Shown: positions 1 through 5,810, counted from the first letter of the stretch. The stretch is DNA of 19,662 bases from RPQK01 sp041946865 (GCA_041946865.1 JBHGBF010000080.1:1-19662); one strand, 5' to 3'. The notes: generated from the sequence alone by a model not told the origin. Numbers and translations are program-made.

Positions 1-107
1 CGAGGCTTGGTAAAGCACCGGCCTCTCTCCTCGTTGCTGCCACACTCCCAACAAAAAACGGAGGGGTTACGCTCAATTTCGTATTGAGTAGTCAGCGGGC
101 GACCTGA
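1..107. other. Window edge, no gene recognised
   Basis: All three forward frames were read here. One frame runs open from the window edge to a stop near position 108 and another to about 89, but neither gives a recognisable protein. No tRNA or clear promoter is visible. It could hold the decayed end of a gene lying outside the window. Confidence 0.4.
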
Positions 108-405
108 ATGAGTCATAATACCCGTATGGCCTCCTTCAGGAGATTGAAGACGAGCGGATGAGGCGCCCAGCGAGCCCGTCCTCCTCTTCGGCTCGATTGT
201 GCGTGAGCGTGAGTTTCATGATCGCTCGGACATCGACCTGGCTTTCGCCGAAGAACCAAGGGCCTTTTCAAGGTTCCAGATGCAGGCGCGCCTCGAGGAA
301 TACGTGCGCCGGCCGGTCGATCTCGTGGTGCTTGAGGAGTGCCGATTCCGTGACAAAATCGTCCGAGAGGGTGAGCTTTCGACAAACCAGGCATTGCAAC
401 CCTGA
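108..405 (+). pseudogene. MNT-type nucleotidyltransferase remnant, frameshifted
   Basis: The stretch encodes the core of a minimal nucleotidyltransferase, the antitoxin (or AMPylating) half of MNT/HEPN modules. The phosphate-binding and metal-binding parts are readable: VLLFGSIVRE followed by DRSDIDLAF at about 178-250, then PVDLVVLEE near 312. The reading frame is broken. A plausible start ATG at 108 is in frame 3, the helix LLQEIEDERMRR (131-166) is in frame 2, and the catalytic motif is in frame 1, which has a stop at 145. The only start in the catalytic frame is GTG 199, which would cut off the GS motif, so I call it a pseudogene. A HEPN partner remnant follows directly, as in intact modules. 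Sequencing or assembly error could explain one of the shifts but hardly all the damage around it. Confidence 0.7.
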
Positions 406-512
406 AGGCCGAGATCCAGGCGGACGTGGAAGTCTTCGCACAGGCTGCGGCCAACGCTCGCGAACGGTTCGCAGACGGCTCGGAGCCCCGCAGCTTGAAG
501 CCTCCGCCTTGA
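393..512 (+). pseudogene. HepT-like N-terminal fragment
   Basis: The frame encodes about 38 residues beginning IATLKAEIQADVEVF and continuing with AQAAANARERFADG. This resembles the first helix of HepT-like (HEPN-fold) ribonuclease-toxin proteins, compare the intact gene at 5040, whose N-terminus reads TADIQRQSDALSKLEEEARG. The frame ends at TGA 510-512 with the rest of the domain missing. It overlaps the end of the MNT remnant, the usual arrangement for such pairs. Assignment rests on a short helical similarity and on context, so it is tentative. Confidence 0.45.
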
Positions 513-763
513 CCCCGACCAGGATCAGGGCCCAGGTGGTGCTGGAGCGTATTGCCTGGACCCGCGGCATGCTGGACGCGCTTCGCCGGCTACCCACATC
601 CGATCCGGCGGCATTCCTTGAGGATGAGAGGACCGCGGCGGCTGCGGAATCTTATCTGAGGCGCGCTCTAGAAGGGCTGCTGGATCTCGGCCGTAGCTCT
701 GTTTCTTTGGAACCGACAGCCCTGGATAGGCCTTTGCAGGCTTCTTGGTATCACAAAAGGTGA
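509..763 (+). pseudogene. DUF86/HepT HEPN-family fragment
   Basis: Frame 2 encodes VVLERIAWTRGMLDALRRL, then DPAAFLEDERTAAAAESYLR and RALEGLLDLGR. This is the N-terminal two-thirds of a DUF86 (HepT-type) protein, including the characteristic aspartate/glutamate linker and the helix ending in DLGR. In intact members the next segment carries GRHI and the RX4-6H ribonuclease motif. Here the homology stops at about 697 and runs into unrelated sequence, so the catalytic part is gone. It is a different HEPN family from the fragment just upstream, which makes the region a mosaic of at least two modules. Confidence 0.65.
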
Positions 764-868
764 TACCCTCCAGGAAAAGCTCCGGCGGACACCTACCTTA
801 CGCCTTTACAGAACGAGGTGTGGCAGTGCCGTCAAGCGTCCTGCGCAGCGAGCCGTGCGGTCGAAGTC
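730..868 (+). pseudogene. ORF6N domain protein remnant
   Basis: Frame 1 from about 730 encodes a segment ending GGHLPYAFTERGVAVPSSVL followed by RSE. It corresponds to the conserved core of ORF6N-domain proteins, phage- or mobile-element-associated DNA-binding proteins, in which PYAFTEQGVAMLSSVLRSERAVEV is the usual form. After RSE (codon 850-852) the match jumps one frame: removing one C at 853 restores RAVEV. The N-terminal half and the rest of the domain are absent and a stop lies upstream at 727-729. It is a dead fragment, probably left by a mobile element. Confidence 0.65.
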
Positions 869-871
869 AGC

Positions 872-1006
872 TCGACGGACCGACGTGCGCGACCTGGGCG
901 AGCATTTCCAAAGCGGAGACTCTCCTGGGTTGGCGCGCGCGAACGTCTCTGGCTGACCATCGATCAGCTGACCGGATGGTACAACTTCCATCGGGATTGG
1001 GCTTGA
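872..1006 (+). pseudogene. NAD-dependent sugar epimerase C-terminal fragment
   Basis: Frame 1 reads CATWASISKAETLLGWRART followed by SLAD. In the next frame it continues as IDQLTGWYNFHRDWA and a TGA at 1004-1006. This is the typical C-terminus of UDP-glucose/UDP-glucuronate epimerases of the extended SDR family: the conserved SKA..LLGW..RTSL signature followed by the last helix with WY. One base is missing between SLAD and IDQL (about 957-962). Only about 45 residues of a ~310-residue enzyme remain. Its position just before sugar-nucleotide genes suggests it once belonged to the polysaccharide locus. Confidence 0.65.
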
Positions 1007-1134
1007 GACGTAATGACGTAGAAGCAACGAGCGAGCTCCGAACAACCAGTGACTCAAGATCGACGTCCTGAACAGGGTTTTGTCGGCCGTCGGCGCGCCG
1101 AGTTACTTCAACATACAGGTCTCCAGCGACACGT

Positions 1135-2799
1135 ATGACTCTCGCACTGATAGGCGCCGGATATTGGGGCAAGAACCTTGCCCGCAACTTTAACCAACTC
1201 GGGGTCCTGAGCGCGATCTGCGATCAGAGCCCCGACGTCCTCCAATCGTATTGCGGGCAGGAGTACGCCGCGGTCCGCAAGACGACCAATATCGACGAGG
1301 TTTTGGCCGAACCTGCGATCAGCAGAGTGGCCATCGCCACCCCCGCCTCGAGGCACGCCGACCTCGTGAAGGCAGCGCTGCGAGCCGGCAAGGACGTCTT
1401 CGTCGAGAAGCCGCTCTGCCTTCATGTCACCGAAGGTGAAGAGCTGGTCGCCCTGGCCAAATCGCGCGGGCGAATCCTGATGGTCGGGCACCTGCTCCAG
1501 TATCACCCGTGCATCCTCGAGTTGCACAAGCTCCTGGCAAATGGAGACCTCGGCAAGCTGGAGTACATCACGTCGAACCGCCTCAACCTGGGCAAGATCA
1601 GGCGCGAGGAGAACGCCCTCTGGAGTTTCGCCCCCCATGACCTGTCGGTTATCTTGTCACTGACCGGGAACCAACTCCCGTCTCGCGTCCAATGCGTAGG
1701 CGGCGCCTATCTCAACAACGGCATCCCCGACACGACCCTGACCTCGATGAGCTTTTCGGCGGGGGTCCGCGCGCACGTGTACGTCAGCTGGTTGAATCCT
1801 TTCAAGGAGCAGAAGCTGACCGTCGTCGGCTCGCTCGGCATGGTCGTTTTCGACGACACCAGCCCCTGGGGCGAAAAGCTCCTTCTGCACCGCCAGCCGG
1901 TCACTTGGACCAACGGCCAGTTTCCGACCGCCAACAAACACGGGGCCGAAAAGTTGTGCGTCACCGGAGAAGAGCCGCTTCGCCAGGAATGCCTGCACTT
2001 CCTGTCCTGCTGCGAGAGCCGCACGACGCCGAAAACCGACGGAGAAGAGGGCCTCCGCGTCCTACGTCTCCTCGAAATGGCCCAGCAAAGCCTTGAAAAG
2101 GACGGCGAGACCGTCACGCCTGCGGCTTTCGCCCCTGCCCGGCCGAGTTACTTCGTCCATCCCACGGCGGTGGTCGACGACGGCGCCGAAATCGGGGCGG
2201 GGACAAAGATCTGGCACTTCAGCCATATCATGAAGGGAGCGAAGATCGGCGAGCGTTGTGTGTTCGGACAAAACGTCAACGTCGATGGCGGAGTGATCAT
2301 CGGAAACAACGTCAAGGTCCAAAATAACGTCTCTATCTACAGCGGCCTCGAAATCGAAGACGATGTTTTCCTTGGCCCGTCCTGCGTGCTGACCAATGTG
2401 AGCAACCCGCGTTCGCAGGTCAACCGACACTCCCTCTATGAAAAGACGGTGATAAAGCGAGGGGCAAGCATAGGCGCCAACGCGACCATCGTCTGCGGCC
2501 TGAGGATTGGGCGTTACGCTTTCATCGGCGCGGGCGCGGTGGTGACGAAGGACGTTCCGGACTACGTCCCGATGCTCGGAAACCCCGCCAGCCGGCACGG
2601 GTGGATGAGCCGGCACGGCCACCGGCTCATGACTGACGAGTCAGGAATCATGACCTGTCCAGAAAGCGGTTTTCGCTATCAAGAAGTGTCCCCGGGCCTG
2701 CTCAGGTGCCTGGACCTCGACGAGAATTCGCCTCTACCCGAGGAACTACGCGCCGGCGCCAAGAGCTACAGGAGCTTCAAGATCCACAGGACGAAGTGA
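1135..2799 (+). CDS. Gfo/Idh/MocA dehydrogenase fused to WbpD-like acetyltransferase
   Basis: This 554-residue protein joins two enzymes of the UDP-2,3-diacetamido-sugar uronic acid pathway. Residues 1-330 form a Gfo/Idh/MocA oxidoreductase: Rossmann motif GAGYWG at 7-12, the EKP motif at 91-93 that positions substrate and cofactor, and a PHDLS segment at about 168. In WbpB/WlbA this half oxidises the 3-position of UDP-GlcNAcA. Residues 340-510 form a left-handed beta-helix with repeated hexapeptides (VHPTAVVDDGAEIG, QNVNVDGGVIIGNNVKVQNN) and a WMSRHG segment typical of WbpD/WlbB 3-N-acetyltransferases. The C-terminal ~40 residues carry a C-P-x-S-G element. Start ATG 1135 has only a weak ribosome-binding site. 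The epimerase gene starts 3 nt after its stop, indicating an operon. The two domains are clear; the exact substrate is inferred from neighbours. Confidence 0.9.
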   Translation: MTLALIGAGYWGKNLARNFNQLGVLSAICDQSPDVLQSYCGQEYAAVRKTTNIDEVLAEPAISRVAIATPASRHADLVKAALRAGKDVFVEKPLCLHVTEGEELVALAKSRGRILMVGHLLQYHPCILELHKLLANGDLGKLEYITSNRLNLGKIRREENALWSFAPHDLSVILSLTGNQLPSRVQCVGGAYLNNGIPDTTLTSMSFSAGVRAHVYVSWLNPFKEQKLTVVGSLGMVVFDDTSPWGEKLLLHRQPVTWTNGQFPTANKHGAEKLCVTGEEPLRQECLHFLSCCESRTTPKTDGEEGLRVLRLLEMAQQSLEKDGETVTPAAFAPARPSYFVHPTAVVDDGAEIGAGTKIWHFSHIMKGAKIGERCVFGQNVNVDGGVIIGNNVKVQNNVSIYSGLEIEDDVFLGPSCVLTNVSNPRSQVNRHSLYEKTVIKRGASIGANATIVCGLRIGRYAFIGAGAVVTKDVPDYVPMLGNPASRHGWMSRHGHRLMTDESGIMTCPESGFRYQEVSPGLLRCLDLDENSPLPEELRAGAKSYRSFKIHRTK

Positions 2800-2802
2800 A
2801 CA

Positions 2803-3462
2803 ATGGTGAAGATCCTGACAGTCGTCGGCGCCAGACCCCAATTCATCAAGGCGGCAGCCCTGAGTCGCCTGATTCGCTCCGAAAAGTATCGGGACGCTTT
2901 TCACGAGACTCTCCTCCATACGGGGCAGCACTACGATGACAACCTCTCCGCCGTCTTCTTCCGCCAGCTGGAGATCCCCGAACCCGATCTCAACCTGAAC
3001 GTGGGCTCAGCCTCTCACGCCCGCATGACGGCCGAGATGCTCATCGGGATCGAAAAAGCGATCCTCGAGAACCAACCGGACCTCGTCCTCGTTTACGGTG
3101 ACACGAACTCAACCCTTGCCGGGGCCCTGGCCGCCGCCAAGCTGAACGTCCCGGTGGCTCACGTGGAGGCCGGACTGCGAAGTTACTGGAAGGCCATGCC
3201 CGAAGAGCAGAACCGGGTGCTGACCGACCACCTCTCCGGCGGGATGCAAAAAGAGGCCTATTTTCTGCGCAAGCCCTGTGTCACGCTGCGCGATCAGACC
3301 GAGTGGGTGGAAACCGTCCAGACTAACTGGAACAAGCTCGTGGGCTCGGATGCCGGCCGCATCGCCGGAGCACTGGCCGCCCCGACTCCTCCCCCGGCCT
3401 GGCCCGACTTTTGCGGCGCCGGCCGCGCGGGCGAGAGGGTGTTGAACCATCTCCTCCAATAA
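2803..3462 (+). pseudogene. wecB: UDP-GlcNAc 2-epimerase (WecB/WbpI-like) with internal deletion
   Basis: Non-hydrolysing UDP-sugar 2-epimerases are about 370 residues long; this frame gives 219. The N-terminal half is normal: VVGARPQFIK (7-16), TGQHYDDNLS (40-49), VYGDTNST (97-104), HVEAGLRS (120-127) and the PEEQNRVLTDHLS segment (133-145). At about residue 145 (nt 3235-3242) the protein jumps straight to GGMQKEAYFLRKPCVTLRDQ, which lies about 140-150 residues further on in the family. The frame is kept, and the C-terminus (GRAGERVLNHLLQ) looks native. The lost part includes the linker, the catalytic histidine region and the first half of the second Rossmann domain, so activity is very unlikely. 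Because of the 2,3-diacetamido pathway neighbours the parent was probably WbpI-like rather than housekeeping WecB. A collapsed assembly could mimic this. Confidence 0.85.
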
Positions 3463-3507
3463 CTCTCTGTTTTTCTCTGTCTTTCTCTGTGGCTAAAGCT
3501 TTTTCTT
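3421..3507 (+). repeat. 87-bp direct repeat, copy A (epimerase 3' end plus CTCTGTGG repeat)
   Basis: This block is nearly identical to 4537-4623, with one or two indels and a substitution. Its first ~40 bp are the last codons and stop of the epimerase gene. The remainder is the AACTCTCTG...TCTCTGTGGCTAAAGC intergenic repeat. Because the coding tail matches the native end of the family, copy A is the original and the downstream copy the duplicate. Confidence 0.85.
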
Positions 3508-3596
3508 TCACGGGGCGGCCTATCCTACCAGTGATTGCATCCTGCATATCCGGAGGTGACACCGAGGTGCCTCAATTGCTTTCGGACAGCTAAATG

Positions 3597-3620
3597 TCTC
3601 TCTGTCGTTCTCTGTGGCTA
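3597..3620 (+). repeat. Degenerate CTCTGTGG repeat
   Basis: A shorter, imperfect copy of the TCTCTGT...TCTCTGTGGCTA element lies about 90 bp after copy A. The interval 3463-3749 has no gene; besides these two repeats I see only unassigned sequence. It lies upstream of the HEPN gene and could contain its promoter, but no convincing -35/-10 pair is visible. Confidence 0.6.
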
Positions 3621-3749
3621 GGGTTTTATGATCCGCTAACACCATGCTATCCTTATTCGCGATCCACAGACCTGCGGTGCGGAGCCGGTGATGAAACGAC
3701 TCGAGTTATGAGCCGGACGATTCTGGTGAGCAAATAAGTCCGGGACACG

Positions 3750-4130
3750 ATGGTAGACACCCAGAAGCAAATTGACTATTGGAGGGAGACAGCGATCGAA
3801 GACTTGCAGGTAGCCTGCGAGCTGGTTAACGGCGGACGGTCGCGTCATGGTTTGTTCTTTGCCCATCTGGCGCTGGAAAAGTTGCTGAAAGCGCATGTCT
3901 GCCGCACCACACAGGATCTGGCGCCTCGCCTGCACAACTTGTTGCGCCTGGCCGAGCGGACGGACCTGATCCTTGCTGACGAACAACGGGAGTTTCTAGC
4001 TCGGTTTGACAGGTATCAGATCGAGGGGCGTTATCCTGATTCGCTGCCCGCTCCCGCAAGCCTGGAGGTGGCGCGAGTGGAATTGAGTCAGGCGGAGGAG
4101 ATGTTCACGTGGTTGACCCGTCGATTGTAA
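3750..4130 (+). CDS. HEPN domain protein (toxin-type partner of MNT)
   Basis: This 126-residue, all-helical protein contains the HEPN fold. Residues 8-35 form the first helix pair (YWRETAIEDLQVACELVNGG), and 36-62 carry the hallmark FFAHLALEKLLKAHVCR, equivalent to the 'QAxEKxLKA' helix. RLHNLLRLAE and a DRYQIEGRYPD segment near 90-97 follow, as in PF05168 members. HEPN proteins of this type pair with a minimal nucleotidyltransferase and act as RNases or as toxins controlled by nucleotide addition. The partner gene overlaps its 3' end by 22 nt, so translation is probably coupled. The start ATG 3750 is the first methionine of the conserved helix. The gene order is HEPN first, opposite to the second module downstream. 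Which partner is toxic is not shown by the sequence. Confidence 0.85.
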   Translation: MVDTQKQIDYWRETAIEDLQVACELVNGGRSRHGLFFAHLALEKLLKAHVCRTTQDLAPRLHNLLRLAERTDLILADEQREFLARFDRYQIEGRYPDSLPAPASLEVARVELSQAEEMFTWLTRRL

Positions 4131-4435
4131 AGGCAATTCAAGACTATCTGAAGGCGCTGAGTCGATCGGGAGTGCGCGCAAGCCGCGCGGTACTGTTCGG
4201 GTCCTATGCCCGGGGTGAAGCTGGTCCCGACAGCGACGTAGATATCCTCGTTGTAGCGCCTGAGTTTGATCAACCGTGTGACCAAAGCCGGATCGACCTG
4301 CTGTGGCGCCTGCGAGCGCAAACCGACAGTCGCATTGAGCCTATTGCGGTCGGCGAGCGTCAGTGGCTCCTGGATGACACGAGCACGATCATCGAAGTTG
4401 CCCGCCGTGAGGGCCATGAAATTCCCGCACCATAG
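4109..4435 (+). CDS. MNT-type nucleotidyltransferase (antitoxin-type)
   Basis: This 108-residue protein belongs to the minimal nucleotidyltransferase family. The motif AVLFGSYARGEAGPDSDVDI at about residues 28-47 contains the GS phosphate-binding turn and the two metal-binding aspartates (DVDI). A third acidic position is expected in the strand around RIEPIAV. In characterised MNT/HEPN modules such proteins add AMP to a tyrosine of the HEPN partner and so silence it; that role is inferred here. The start is GTG 4109, with a GGAGGAG Shine-Dalgarno stretch ending about 8 nt upstream inside the HEPN gene. No in-frame ATG fits better. It overlaps the HEPN gene by 22 nt and ends just before the palindromic repeat element. 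Confidence 0.87.
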   Translation: MVDPSIVKAIQDYLKALSRSGVRASRAVLFGSYARGEAGPDSDVDILVVAPEFDQPCDQSRIDLLWRLRAQTDSRIEPIAVGERQWLLDDTSTIIEVARREGHEIPAP

Positions 4436-4482
4436 GCGTCCTGAAAGCGCCGCCAGCCTGCCTGGCTTTTCTCGGGCCGAAC

Positions 4483-4623
4483 AAAAAAGCTTTAGCCACA
4501 GAGAAAGACAGAAAAAGGCAGAGAAAGACGGTGTCGGGCCGCGCGGGGCGAGACGGTGTTGAACCATCTCCTCCAATAACTCTCTGTTTTCTCTGTCTTT
4601 CTCTGTGGCTAAAGCTTTTTCTT
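4483..4623. repeat. Palindromic MITE-like element of CTCTGTGG repeats
   Basis: The left arm (4484-4529) starts AAAAAGCTTTAGCCACAGAG and is the reverse complement of the right arm (4577-4620). The first ~28 bp pair perfectly and the inner part imperfectly. The ~50-bp centre is a second copy of the epimerase 3' end. No transposase is encoded. The element fills most of the 208-bp gap between the two MNT/HEPN modules. A transcript would fold into a long hairpin that could also end transcription. Confidence 0.8.
4537..4623 (+). repeat. 87-bp direct repeat, copy B
   Basis: This is the second copy of the block at 3421-3507. It repeats the epimerase gene's last codons, here out of coding context, and the AACTCTCTG...CTGTGGCTAAAGC tail. 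Together with copy A it brackets the HEPN/MNT pair at 3750-4435 with ~1.1 kb direct-repeat spacing. Confidence 0.85.
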
Positions 4624-4631
4624 CGTGGTGA

Positions 4632-4637
4632 TAGAAT
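4632..4637 (+). promoter_or_regulatory. Candidate -10 box just before the second MNT gene
   Basis: TAGAAT, preceded by GTGA, lies 6 nt before ATG 4644, and no Shine-Dalgarno sequence is present between them. This would fit a leaderless or very short-leader transcript. No good -35 box is seen; the right repeat arm occupies that position. Confidence 0.35.
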
Positions 4638-4643
4638 AGCGTT

Positions 4644-5033
4644 ATGGCGAAACCCTTGGAAAGCCAACCGTATAGGGCCTACAGGGAGGCTTGGTTGCAT
4701 CGCGAGGAAGAAGCAGCCCGCCGCCGTGAGCAGCGGCGACGCGAGGCGCTCGAAGCGGCACGGCGTTGCGCCGAAATCCTGGTTGGGCGATTCAAGGTAA
4801 GACGAGTCTATGTATTCGGCTCCGTGCTCGACCCTGCACGGTTTCACGATGCTTCTGACATTGACCTGGCATCTGAGGGATTGCCGGCCGATCGGACATA
4901 CTGGCACGCATTAGACGATTTGTGGCATCAGCTACCCAGGGGCATGAGCATTGATCTAGTCCCGCTGGAGGAGGCGTCGCCAGCACTTTCCTCACGCATT
5001 CTCTCAGAAGGTAGGCTGCTGGCTGGAGCTTAG
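4644..5033 (+). CDS. MNT-type nucleotidyltransferase with basic N-terminal helix
   Basis: The protein is 129 residues long. Residues 1-48 form a highly charged helix rich in E, A and R (REEEAARRREQRRREALEAA). The nucleotidyltransferase core follows at about 49-75: VRRVYVFGSVLDPARF and then DASDIDLASEGL, giving the GS turn and the two catalytic aspartates. A third acidic position lies in MSIDLVPLEE near residue 105. It is the presumed antitoxin of a second MNT/HepT-like module, with the HepT-like gene starting 6 nt after its stop. The reversed order relative to the first module, and the different partner family, show that the two modules arrived independently. The function as a protein AMP-transferase is family knowledge, not shown here. 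Confidence 0.85.
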   Translation: MAKPLESQPYRAYREAWLHREEEAARRREQRRREALEAARRCAEILVGRFKVRRVYVFGSVLDPARFHDASDIDLASEGLPADRTYWHALDDLWHQLPRGMSIDLVPLEEASPALSSRILSEGRLLAGA

Positions 5034-5039
5034 CGAGAC

Positions 5040-5510
5040 ATGTCAAGTCGATTCCCGGCATTGACAGCCGACATTCAGCGCCAATCAGACGCTTTGAGCA
5101 AGCTCGAGGAAGAAGCCCGCGGCTTGCTTGAATCGGGTGGAAGCAGCCCGATTGAGAGGCGGGCGGCCGGGAGCATCCTGCACGACTTCTACACGGGTGT
5201 TGAAAAGGTCTTCCAGCGAATCGCCATCGAACTGGATGGAGGCTTGCCGGCAGGGCCAGACTGGCATTCGGACCTCCTTTTGAGGATGACAATCGGGATT
5301 GAACAACGCCGACCACCCGTTATCACTGAGGAGTTGGCGGAGAGGCTCGGGGAGTATCTTCGTTTTCGACACGTCTTCCGTCACCTTTACGGTTTCGAGC
5401 TGCGCTGGGAGCTTTGCCGAGAACTGTTGGGCGATCTGCCTGCGACACTCGAAGACATCCGCAAACAACTGCGAAACTTCCAGGATTTCCTTCAGGCCGT
5501 GAACGGCTAG
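5040..5510 (+). CDS. HepT-like ribonuclease toxin domain protein
   Basis: This 156-residue all-helical protein matches the HepT-like family that pairs with MNT genes. After an N-terminal helix (ALTADIQRQSDALSKLEEEA) it carries the conserved core SILHDFYTGVEKVFQRIAIE at about 48-67. DWHSDLLLRM (79-88) follows, then YLRFRHVFRHLYGFELRW at about 110-127, which contains the arginine-histidine cluster corresponding to the RX4-6H RNase motif of HEPN proteins. The gene starts 6 nt after the MNT stop and ends directly before a CTCTGTGG repeat. Its likely role is a toxin silenced by its partner; membership is clear, biological effect inferred. Confidence 0.85.
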   Translation: MSSRFPALTADIQRQSDALSKLEEEARGLLESGGSSPIERRAAGSILHDFYTGVEKVFQRIAIELDGGLPAGPDWHSDLLLRMTIGIEQRRPPVITEELAERLGEYLRFRHVFRHLYGFELRWELCRELLGDLPATLEDIRKQLRNFQDFLQAVNG

Positions 5511-5560
5511 TGTTTTTCTCTGTTTTTCTCTGCCTTTCTCTGTTTTTCTCTGTGGCTAAC
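5511..5560 (+). repeat. CTCTGTGG-type tandem repeat
   Basis: Five imperfect ~10-12-bp units of TTTTTCTCTG type end in TCTCTGTGGCTAAC. The block begins 1 nt after the stop of the HepT-like gene and ends 10 nt before the aminotransferase remnant. With the copies at 3466-3507 and 4577-4623 it marks the edges of both MNT/HEPN modules. Confidence 0.85.
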
Positions 5561-5570
5561 GGTCTTTCCC

Positions 5571-5705
5571 ATGGAATTCATCGACCTCAAAACCCAGTAC
5601 CAGCGCTACAAGTCAGCCGTTTCGAATCGGTTGCACGCCACAGCCACTGGCCGCCTCGGCAGTCGGACTGAAACAAGGCAGAGCACACCGAACGACGGCA
5701 CATGA
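5571..5705 (+). pseudogene. DegT/WbpE-type aminotransferase, N-terminal stub
   Basis: The frame opens MEFIDLKTQYQRYKSAV, the start of DegT/DnrJ/EryC1/StrS PLP-dependent sugar aminotransferases (WbpE-type proteins begin MEFIDLKTQY). After about 20 residues homology ends and the frame runs through unrelated sequence to TGA 5703-5705, giving 44 residues instead of ~365. The PLP lysine and all cofactor-binding motifs are missing. In the 2,3-diacetamido pathway WbpE transfers the amino group between the dehydrogenase and acetyltransferase steps. This stub thus marks the missing pathway member next to the fused WbpB/WbpD-like gene. Confidence 0.75.
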
Positions 5706-5785
5706 AAACTAAATTGTTTAGACACGGCACCGTTTACGACAGCCGATATTACGGCTACGAGGAGAAGAGTGGGAAGGGCGCGTAA
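5702..5785 (+). CDS. Small tyrosine-rich ORF, 27 residues, unrecognised
   Basis: ATG 5702 opens a short frame MKTKLFRHGTVYDSRYYGYE ending in EKSGKGA. It overlaps the stop of the aminotransferase stub. The Tyr-rich tail recalls C-terminal autophosphorylation tails of bacterial tyrosine kinases (Wzc-type), which often sit beside Wza genes, so it may be the last codons of a deleted kinase gene. That is a guess from composition and position. No Shine-Dalgarno sequence is evident, and it may not be expressed. Confidence 0.25.
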   Translation: MKTKLFRHGTVYDSRYYGYEEKSGKGA

Positions 5786-5810
5786 ATGCGCTACCCCCGT
5801 CCCGCGAGCC

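Noticed and set aside
3109..3562. Minus-strand frames over the epimerase end and the repeat (for example a GGDGSTPSRP peptide)
   Set aside because: The same peptide appears wherever the repeat occurs, so it is translated repeat, not a gene.
3421..4623. CRISPR array or integron attC interpretation of the repeated blocks
   Set aside because: Only a few unequal copies exist, spacing is gene-sized, there are no Cas or integron integrase genes, and the repeat is a TCTCTG microrepeat without attC-like paired R boxes.
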